DNA of 19,965 bases from an uncultured Eubacteriales bacterium (GTDB lineage Bacteria; Bacillota; Clostridia; Oscillospirales; Oscillospiraceae): positions 1 through 19,965 of the forward strand of contig CABSFY010000038.1 of the NCBI GenBank assembly GCA_902477055.1. The letters are read 5' to 3'. The position numbers and the translations under genes are program-made. Shown here in pieces: positions 14,250 through 19,965 of the stretch. The notes beneath the pieces are model-generated. The model searched no databases. It saw only the letters and a program-made list of their open reading frames with translations, and was not told the DNA's origin. The first letter of the stretch is position 1, and each line of letters begins with the position of its first letter.

Positions 14250-15353
14250 ATGAAGTTTACCTGTGAAAAAGCGCTGCTGGTTTCGGCGCTGTCCGTCGCG
14301 GGACGGACCGTTTCGCCGAAGAGCACGATTCCGTGCCTGGAGGGCATCCTGCTGCGCGCGGGGCTGGGCATCAGCGTGACCGGCTTCAACCTCGAAACGG
14401 GCATCACCGTCAAGGTCGCGGCTGCCGTAACCGAGGCCGGCGCGTGCGTCATGCCCGCCCGCCTGTTCTTCGATATCGTGCGCAAGCTCCCCGACGAGGA
14501 GGTCACGGTCACGGTCGATGATAAGTTACAGGTTTCCATTCGCGGCGGCGCGTCGTCGTTCACCATCACGGCGATGGATGCGGAGGATTACCCCGAGCTG
14601 CCCGACGTCAACGCCGAAAAGGGCATTTCCATGCCGCAAAGTGCGCTGCGCGAGATGATCGGCGGAACGATTTTTTCCGTTTCGGAGAATCAGGCGCGGC
14701 CGATCCACACCGGCTGCCTGATGGAGGTCACGGACACGAGCATCGCCATGATCGCGGTGGACAGCTTCCGTCTGGCGCGGCGAACGTGGCACTCCGACGA
14801 GCCGATCGGCCGGGAGCTGAAGTTCGTCGTCCCCGCCACCGGCCTGCGCGAGGTGGAGAAAATTCTGAACGATACAGATGATAAGGTGACATTTTTACTC
14901 GGCACGAAGCACATCATGTTCACCATCGGCGACGCAACGCTCGTCTGCCGCGTGCTGGAGGGCGAATTCATCGATTGGCGGCGCGTCGTGCCGACGAACA
15001 GCGAAACGATCCTGACTGCGAACGTCGCTGAGCTGACCGCGTCAATCGAGCGCGTGAGCCTGATCGTGTCGGAGAAGATCAAAAGCCCGGTTCGCTGCGT
15101 GTTCGGCGAGAATATCGCTGATTTGCGGACGGTCAACACCGTCGGCTCGGCGCACGATACCTGTCCAGTCGCAGGTAACGGCGGCGAGATGGAGATCGGC
15201 TTCAACTGCCGGTATCTGCTCGACGCGCTGCGGGCCGTGCCGAGTGAGGTTGTGACGCTGGAGCTGAAAAACGGTCTGAGTCCCATTGTGTTCACGCCGG
15301 TGGATGATAAAAAGGATTTTGCTTACATGGTTCTTCCTGTAAGATTGCATTAA
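14250..15353 (+). CDS. dnaN: DNA polymerase III beta subunit (sliding clamp)
   Basis: The 367-residue protein is a three-domain DnaN ring subunit of normal length. It starts MKFTCEKALLVSALSVAGRTVS and has SAENGISM-like and RPIHTGCLMEV segments and VDSFRLARR in the middle domain, and ends with the family-typical VFTPVDDKKDFAYMVLPVRL. The dimer encircles DNA and tethers polymerase. AGAGAGG lies 8 nt upstream of the ATG; the frame is open 48 codons further upstream, but those codons are the DnaA-box region. Its stop TAA forms part of the ribosome-binding site of the following gene (TAAGGAG). Confidence 0.97.
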   Translation: MKFTCEKALLVSALSVAGRTVSPKSTIPCLEGILLRAGLGISVTGFNLETGITVKVAAAVTEAGACVMPARLFFDIVRKLPDEEVTVTVDDKLQVSIRGGASSFTITAMDAEDYPELPDVNAEKGISMPQSALREMIGGTIFSVSENQARPIHTGCLMEVTDTSIAMIAVDSFRLARRTWHSDEPIGRELKFVVPATGLREVEKILNDTDDKVTFLLGTKHIMFTIGDATLVCRVLEGEFIDWRRVVPTNSETILTANVAELTASIERVSLIVSEKIKSPVRCVFGENIADLRTVNTVGSAHDTCPVAGNGGEMEIGFNCRYLLDALRAVPSEVVTLELKNGLSPIVFTPVDDKKDFAYMVLPVRLH

Positions 15354-15363
15354 GGAGAAAAAA

Positions 15364-15615
15364 ATGAAGGTTCGTGTGCGGCGGGTGTCCGCCGAAGAAA
15401 TACCGGTGGAGATCACGACGGAATTTATCAAGCTGGAGAGCTTTTTGAAGCTGGCCAACGCCGTTTCCTCCGGCGGAATGGCGAAAAATTTCATTCAGGA
15501 CGGCGCGGTCACGGTCGGCGGCGAGGTCTGCACCATGCGCGGCAAGAAGCTGTACGACGGCGACAGGGTCGGCTTTGACGGCATAATTTATCTGGTCAAA
15601 AATGCAGCTCAATGA
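15364..15615 (+). CDS. yaaA: S4-domain RNA-binding protein (YaaA type)
   Basis: The 83-residue protein is a small S4 RNA-binding fold: FIKLESFLKLANAVSSGGMAKNFIQDGAVTVGGE then RGKKLYDGDRV. The YaaA family sits between dnaN and recF across Firmicutes and has been linked to ribosome assembly. AAGGAG precedes the ATG by 6 nt, and dnaN ends 10 nt upstream. The last 14 bases overlap recF. It is slightly longer than the usual 70-75 residues because of a charged N-terminus. Confidence 0.9.
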   Translation: MKVRVRRVSAEEIPVEITTEFIKLESFLKLANAVSSGGMAKNFIQDGAVTVGGEVCTMRGKKLYDGDRVGFDGIIYLVKNAAQ

Positions 15616-16699
15616 ACTGACGCTGCGCGGGTTTCGGAACTATACGGACGCAGCGACGCGATTTGTGCCGGGCGTGAACCTGCTCGTCGGCGACAACGCC
15701 AACGGCAAGACGAATCTGCTGGAGGCGATCGTCTATCTTTCGACGGGCGGCTCGTTCCGAACGCGGCGGGAGCAGGAATTGATTCAATTTAACGCGGAAT
15801 TTGCGGAAATCGCGGCGGCCCTGCAATCGCAGGAGCGGGAGCAAACGCTGCGAGCGGTCCTGTTTTCCGGCCGGCGGCCGCGGCAGCTCTGGCTCAACGG
15901 CGTGAAGCAAAAAACGGCGGCGGGCATCGCGGGCGTTCTGACGAGCGTGCTGTTCTGCCCGGAGGATTTACTGGTGCTGAAAAAGGGCGCTGCACCGCGC
16001 CGAAAATTATTAGATAACGTCATATGCCAATTACGACCGAATTATGACGCGGTTTTAAGCGAATATTCGCGGCTTTTGGAGCAAAAATCGGCGGTCTTGC
16101 GGGATGGCGAGCCGTCGATGCTGGCAATTTTGCCGGATTATAACGCGCGGATGGCGCAGCTCGGCGCGTTGATGATTTCGTACCGGGCGCGGTTTTTGCA
16201 GGCGCTCGGCGAGGTCAGCGCGACATATCACAAGGAGTTTTCCGGCGATAAGGAAACGCTGACGCTGACGTATCAGACCGTTTCGACGGTGACGGACCCG
16301 TTTGCCGCGCCGGAAATTCTGCGGGAGCAGCTGACGGAGCATCAGCAGACCCATGCGCGGGCCGAGCTGGAGAGCCGCCAGTGCCTGTCCGGGCCGCATA
16401 AGGATGATTTTTTGGCGGCAATCAACGGTCTGCCTGTTGCTGCCTTTGCTTCGCAGGGGCAGACGCGCACGGCAGCCATCTCCGTCAAGCTGGCCCAGCG
16501 TGAGCTGCTGCGCCGCGATGCCGGCGAGGAGCCGCTGCTGCTGCTCGACGACGTGCTGTCCGAGCTGGACGTCGGCCGGCAGGATTTCGTGCTGAACCAT
16601 CTCAAGGGCGGTCAGGTGTTTATCACCTGCTGCGAAACCGACCGCCTGACCAAGCTGGGCCAGGTGCTGCGTATCGAGGACGGAAACGTCATTCCGTAA
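15602..16699 (+). CDS. recF: DNA replication and repair protein RecF
   Basis: The 365-residue SMC-like ATPase helps load RecA at gaps together with RecO and RecR. It has Walker A GDNANGKTN (residues 30-38), the ABC signature LSGPHKDDF (about 260-268) and Walker B LLLLDDVLSELD (about 312-323). The start MQLNELTLRGFRNY aligns with the family. The start lies inside the S4 gene (14-base overlap) with no clear Shine-Dalgarno sequence, so translation is probably coupled. It ends just before a repeat block, and no classic terminator is visible. Confidence 0.96.
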   Translation: MQLNELTLRGFRNYTDAATRFVPGVNLLVGDNANGKTNLLEAIVYLSTGGSFRTRREQELIQFNAEFAEIAAALQSQEREQTLRAVLFSGRRPRQLWLNGVKQKTAAGIAGVLTSVLFCPEDLLVLKKGAAPRRKLLDNVICQLRPNYDAVLSEYSRLLEQKSAVLRDGEPSMLAILPDYNARMAQLGALMISYRARFLQALGEVSATYHKEFSGDKETLTLTYQTVSTVTDPFAAPEILREQLTEHQQTHARAELESRQCLSGPHKDDFLAAINGLPVAAFASQGQTRTAAISVKLAQRELLRRDAGEEPLLLLDDVLSELDVGRQDFVLNHLKGGQVFITCCETDRLTKLGQVLRIEDGNVIP

Positions 16700-16703
16700 A
16701 CCA

Positions 16704-17078
16704 CCCCTATCCGCGTAGGGGCCGATGCCTACATCGGCCCGTTGCAGGCAGTGTCGAACACCGTCCGTAGGGCGGGCTGCCCCCAGCCCGCCGCTGTTGG
16801 CAGTATCGATTTCGTGAATAGTGAATGGTGAACAGTGAATAGTGAATAATAGCGGGCTTTGCCCGCTGTGTAGGGGGCGGCGTCCCCGACGCCCCGTCGC
16901 TGACACTTCAATTTTGGTGCGTACCGTCCTGCAACCTACGCCTGCGGGCGCGGACCCCATCACTCATGGCCGATGGCCATGACAGCTTCCCCGGAGGGGA
17001 AGCCAAGACGCTGCGGGTTTTCCCGACGAAACAAATATTATTCACCATTCACTATTCACTGTTCATTATTCACTAATC
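16704..17078. repeat. Modular hairpin repeat block between recF and remB
   Basis: From left: GGGCCGATG/CATCGGCCC (16719-16740, loop CCTA), GGCGGGCTG/CAGCCCGCC (16771-16792, loop CCCC), a heptad tract of GTGAATA/GTGAACA (16813-16850), AGCGGGC/GCCCGCT (16851-16867), a GGCGTC/GACGCC stem (about 16878-16893), a two-hairpin module with ATGGCC/GGCCAT (16965-16980) and GCTTCCCC/GGGGAAGC (16984-17003), and a second heptad tract in the opposite orientation (about 17038-17075). Most of it is the reverse-oriented counterpart of the block before prs. No gene is visible between 16700 and 17130. Confidence 0.85.
16799..16920 (-). repeat. 122-bp inverted long repeat, right copy
   Basis: This is the reverse complement of 6383-6504 with four substitutions and no gaps. 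Together the copies bracket prs, pth, mfd, dnaA, oriC, dnaN, the S4 gene and recF. Confidence 0.9.
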
Positions 17079-17130
17079 ACGACCTTTCTTCTCTGCCAAG
17101 CGGCAAAAAATGCTTCAAAGGAGCAACCTT

Positions 17131-17388
17131 ATGTATCTTTCCATCGGCGGGGATATGGCGGTGCGGGATCGGGCGGTGATCGGGGTGTTCGACCTCGACA
17201 ACACGTCCTATTCACGCCACACCCGCGCATTTTTGGCCGAGGCCGAGCGGCAGGGCGAGGTTGTCGATGTTTCCGGCGAGCTGCCCAAGAGCTTTTTGCT
17301 CACCGAGGAATTCGGCCTGAGCCGCGTCTATTTGACGCAATTTAACGCTGCCGCAATCGAAAAGCGGGCGCAAAAATCTGACATTTAA
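17131..17388 (+). CDS. remB: RemB-like regulator (DUF370, YaaB type)
   Basis: The 85-residue protein starts MYLSIGGDMAVRDRAVIGVFDLDNTS, followed by RHTRAFLAEAERQGEVVDVS and LPKSFLLTEE, matching the extracellular-matrix regulator RemB/YaaB family between recF and gyrB. B. subtilis RemA and RemB are linked to biofilm-matrix gene expression; the target here is unknown. AAAGGAG lies 7 nt before the ATG at 17131; an earlier ATG in frame (17110) has no comparable site. It ends 19 nt before gyrB and is probably cotranscribed with it. Confidence 0.88.
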   Translation: MYLSIGGDMAVRDRAVIGVFDLDNTSYSRHTRAFLAEAERQGEVVDVSGELPKSFLLTEEFGLSRVYLTQFNAAAIEKRAQKSDI

Positions 17389-17407
17389 TATTCAAGGAGG
17401 ACGTTCC

Positions 17408-19348
17408 ATGTCCGAAGAATTGATGAACACGACCGTACAGGAAGAATATGACGCGTCACAAATCCAAGTGCTGGAGGGCTTAGAGGCGGTCCGGAAGCGG
17501 CCGGGTATGTACATCGGCTCGACCTCGTCCAGCGGCCTGCACCACCTGGTCTACGAGATCGTCGATAACTCCATCGACGAGGCCCTCGCGGGCTACTGTA
17601 AGCACATCACCGTGACGATTAACCCCGGCAACACCATCACCGTCACCGACGACGGCCGCGGCATCCCCGTGGACATCCAGGCACAGACCGGCCGGCCTGC
17701 GCTGGAGGTCGTCTACACCGTCCTGCACGCCGGCGGCAAGTTCGGCGGCGGCGGCTACAAGGTTTCCGGCGGCCTGCACGGCGTGGGCGCGTCGGTCGTC
17801 AACGCCCTGTCCGAGTGGCTGACGGTTGAGGTCCATAAAGAGGGCAAAATCTATCAGATGAAATTTTCCCGTGGTCATATTACGCAGGAAATGCGCGTGA
17901 TCGGCAATACGGACCATCATGGAACCAGCGTGACGTTTAAGCCGGACCCGGAAATGTTCGACACGCTGGAATATGACTATGAGATTTTGCATACCAGAAT
18001 GCGGGAGCAGGCGTTTTTGAATGCCGGGCTGCACATCACGATAAGCGATAAGCGAAGCGACGACGGCCCATCCGACGCGATGTGCTACGAGGGCGGCATC
18101 CGCGAGTTTGTACGCTGGCACAACCGCCACAAGACCGAGCTGCACACCGAGGTCGTCTATATGTCCGGCACGAAAAACGACGCGCAGGCCGAGGTCGCGC
18201 TGCAATACACGGATAGCTATAATGAAACATTAGTTTCGTTTGCAAATAATATTCACACGCCGGAGGGCGGTATGCACGAAACGGGCTTCAAGACCGCGCT
18301 GACGCGCGTCATGAACGCCTACGGCGCGAAGATCGGCGTCATTAAAAGCGATAATGATAAGGTGTCCGGCGAGGACTGCCGCGAGGGTCTTACGGCGGTC
18401 ATTTCCGTCAAGCTGACCGACGCACAGTTCGAGGGCCAGACGAAGGCCAAATTGGGCAACGCCTATATCCGGACGCTGGTTGATAATGTCGTAACAAGTC
18501 AATTAGCGGAGTATTTCGAGGAGCACCCGACCGTCGCGCGGGTGATTCTGGAGAAGGCCATGACCGCCAACCGCGCCCGCGAGGCAGCGCGAAAGGCCCG
18601 CGAGAGCATTCGCCGCAAAACGGCCCTCGGCGGCGCGGCAATGCCCGACAAGCTCCGCGACTGCAACGAAACCGACCCCGCCCTGACGGAAATTTACATC
18701 GTCGAGGGCGACTCCGCCGGCGGCTCGGCCACGCAGGGCCGCGATTCCCGGTTCCAAGCCATTTTACCGCTTTGGGGTAAAATGTTAAATGTTGAACGCG
18801 TCCGTGAGGATAAGGTCATCGGAAATGACAAGTTACAGCCCGTTATCACCGCGCTCGGTGCGGGCATCGGCGAGGAATTTAACCTCGAAAAGCTGCGCTA
18901 TCACAAGATCGTCATCATGGCCGATGCTGATGTGGACGGCAGCCATATCCGCACGCTGATGCTGACGTTCTTCTTCCGCTATATGCGGCCGCTGATTGAG
19001 CAAGGTTACGTGTACTCCGCCATGCCGCCGCTGTTCAAGCTGGTTCGCGGCAAGACCACGCGCGTGGCGTTTTCCGAGGAGGAGCGCGACAAAATTTCGG
19101 CCGAGCTTCGCGCGGAGAATCCCAATGCAAAGATTGACATTTCACGATTCAAGGGTCTCGGCGAAATGAACCCCCATGAGCTGTGGGAAACGACCATGGA
19201 CCCCGAACGCCGCACGCTGAAGCGCATTGAAATGGACGATGCCATCAAGGCCGACGAAATTTTCACCCTTCTCATGGGCGAAAAGGTCGAACCTCGCAAG
19301 GAATATATCGAGCAAAACGCAAAATATGTTGCAAATTTGGATTATTAA
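17408..19348 (+). CDS. gyrB: DNA gyrase subunit B
   Basis: The 646-residue ATPase subunit works with GyrA to introduce negative supercoils. GHKL motifs: VDNSIDEALAG (about residues 55-65), DDGRGIPV (about 81-88) and GLHGVGASVVNALS (about 121-134). The TOPRIM metal site has Glu433 in EGDSAGG and the DADVDG acids near 504-508. It ends in RFKGLGEMNPHELWETTMDP. The position equivalent to E. coli Lys447 is Trp456 (LPLWGKML), and EGDSAGGSA is followed by Thr where E. coli has Lys. AAGGAGG lies 8 nt before the ATG. Confidence 0.98.
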   Translation: MSEELMNTTVQEEYDASQIQVLEGLEAVRKRPGMYIGSTSSSGLHHLVYEIVDNSIDEALAGYCKHITVTINPGNTITVTDDGRGIPVDIQAQTGRPALEVVYTVLHAGGKFGGGGYKVSGGLHGVGASVVNALSEWLTVEVHKEGKIYQMKFSRGHITQEMRVIGNTDHHGTSVTFKPDPEMFDTLEYDYEILHTRMREQAFLNAGLHITISDKRSDDGPSDAMCYEGGIREFVRWHNRHKTELHTEVVYMSGTKNDAQAEVALQYTDSYNETLVSFANNIHTPEGGMHETGFKTALTRVMNAYGAKIGVIKSDNDKVSGEDCREGLTAVISVKLTDAQFEGQTKAKLGNAYIRTLVDNVVTSQLAEYFEEHPTVARVILEKAMTANRAREAARKARESIRRKTALGGAAMPDKLRDCNETDPALTEIYIVEGDSAGGSATQGRDSRFQAILPLWGKMLNVERVREDKVIGNDKLQPVITALGAGIGEEFNLEKLRYHKIVIMADADVDGSHIRTLMLTFFFRYMRPLIEQGYVYSAMPPLFKLVRGKTTRVAFSEEERDKISAELRAENPNAKIDISRFKGLGEMNPHELWETTMDPERRTLKRIEMDDAIKADEIFTLLMGEKVEPRKEYIEQNAKYVANLDY

Positions 19349-19384
19349 GTGAAATTTAACATCCTTTCGTAAGGAGGAAACACC

Positions 19385-19965
19385 TTGGCACATAAGAAGG
19401 ACTACAAGCCGGAGGATATCATGTTCCCGGATCAGGCAATCGTGACCTCGGAGCTTGTCCATGAGATGAAAACCAGCTACATGGAGTACGCGATGTCGGT
19501 CATCATCGGACGCGCCCTGCCGGACGTGCGCGACGGTCTGAAGCCGGTGCACCGCCGTATTCTGTATGCAATGTATGAAGATAATCTGACCTCTGATAAG
19601 CCGTTTAAGAAGTCGGCGACCTGCGTCGGCGACGTTCTGGGCCGCTATCATCCGCACGGCGACGCGTCGGTTTACGATGCACTTGTCCGCCTGGCGCAGG
19701 ATTTTTCCATGCGCTATATGCTCGTAGACGGTCACGGTAACTTCGGTTCGGTCGATGGCGACCCTCCTGCCGCTTACCGTTACACGGAGGCCCGCCTCTC
19801 AAAAATCTCAAACGAGATGTTACGCGATTTGGAAAAGGACACGGTCGATTGGGACCCCAACTTTGACGAATCGCGCAGGGAGCCGCGCGTGCTGCCCTGC
19901 CGCTTCCCAAATCTGCTGGTCAACGGCTCGTCCGGTATTGCGGTCGGCATGGCGACGAACATCCC
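19385..19965 (+). CDS. gyrA: DNA gyrase subunit A (N-terminal part; runs off the window)
   Basis: The first 193 codons are present. The start is TTG at 19385, preceded by TAAGGAGG 7 nt upstream; the product begins MAHKKDYKPEDIMFPDQAIV. Family motifs are SYMEYAMSVIIGRALPDVRDGLKPVHRRIL, GRYHPHGDASVYDALVRLAQDF and AAYRYTEARLS with the catalytic Tyr133 (E. coli Tyr122). The residue equivalent to E. coli Ser83 is Ala94, while the Asp87 equivalent (Asp98) is kept. The gap after gyrB is 36 nt. The TTG start means that an ATG-only gene caller would miss this 5' end. Confidence 0.96.
   Translation, partial: MAHKKDYKPEDIMFPDQAIVTSELVHEMKTSYMEYAMSVIIGRALPDVRDGLKPVHRRILYAMYEDNLTSDKPFKKSATCVGDVLGRYHPHGDASVYDALVRLAQDFSMRYMLVDGHGNFGSVDGDPPAAYRYTEARLSKISNEMLRDLEKDTVDWDPNFDESRREPRVLPCRFPNLLVNGSSGIAVGMATNI

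Noticed and set aside
16704..17078. CRISPR-like array
   Set aside because: The repeats are palindromic modules of differing type with no constant spacer length, no unique spacers and no cas genes.

Overview
The window is a chromosomal replication-origin neighbourhood of an endospore-forming, fairly GC-rich member of the class Clostridia, most likely an Oscillospirales/Ruminococcaceae-type gut anaerobe. The evidence is the dnaA-dnaN-S4-recF-remB-gyrB-gyrA cluster, a GerA-type spore germination receptor, an ECF sigma/anti-sigma pair of clostridial style, and the dense intergenic hairpin repeats that I associate from memory with that group. The taxonomic placement is inference; nothing here names a species.

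Layout. Bases 1-260 hold two tandem, near-consensus minus-strand promoters with A-tract upstream sequence and a clostridial rRNA-type leader, so an rRNA operon probably begins just left of the window. Bases 251-3599 (minus strand) carry a germination receptor set in the order gerA, short GerC-like, gerAB-like, with a 537-base repeat-filled gap after gerA. From 3600 rightwards every gene is on the plus strand: an ECF sigma factor (with its own ECF-type promoter) overlapping its membrane anti-sigma factor, a ferritin-like protein behind a terminator hairpin that also contains its ribosome-binding site, then prs-pth-mfd (housekeeping, translation-coupled), dnaA, the origin, dnaN, a YaaA-type S4 protein, recF, remB, gyrB and the first 193 codons of gyrA.

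How they work together. DnaA (12534-13847) should bind the cluster of eight TGTGNA-core boxes at 14018-14173 and open the AT-rich stretch before dnaN. The sliding clamp, RecF, the S4 protein and gyrase are then expressed from the same strand. prs, pth and mfd supply PRPP, recycle peptidyl-tRNA and clear stalled RNA polymerase; in Bacillus subtilis the same genes also sit together, but elsewhere. The germination genes and the rRNA operon face the other way.

Most notable. (1) All the larger intergenic gaps are filled with a modular repeat system: hairpins whose flanks are constant and whose stems differ between copies by compensating changes. (2) One 122-bp repeat block occurs twice in inverted orientation (118/122 identical), flanking dnaA and oriC about 10 kb apart. 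(3) DnaA's recognition motif is one residue shorter than the usual GGRDHTT and lacks its Asp, and the origin has no perfect TTATNCACA box but repeated TTTTGCACA. (4) gerAB ends inside the -35 region of the presumed rRNA promoter. (5) The quinolone-contact positions of both gyrase subunits differ from the E. coli residues.
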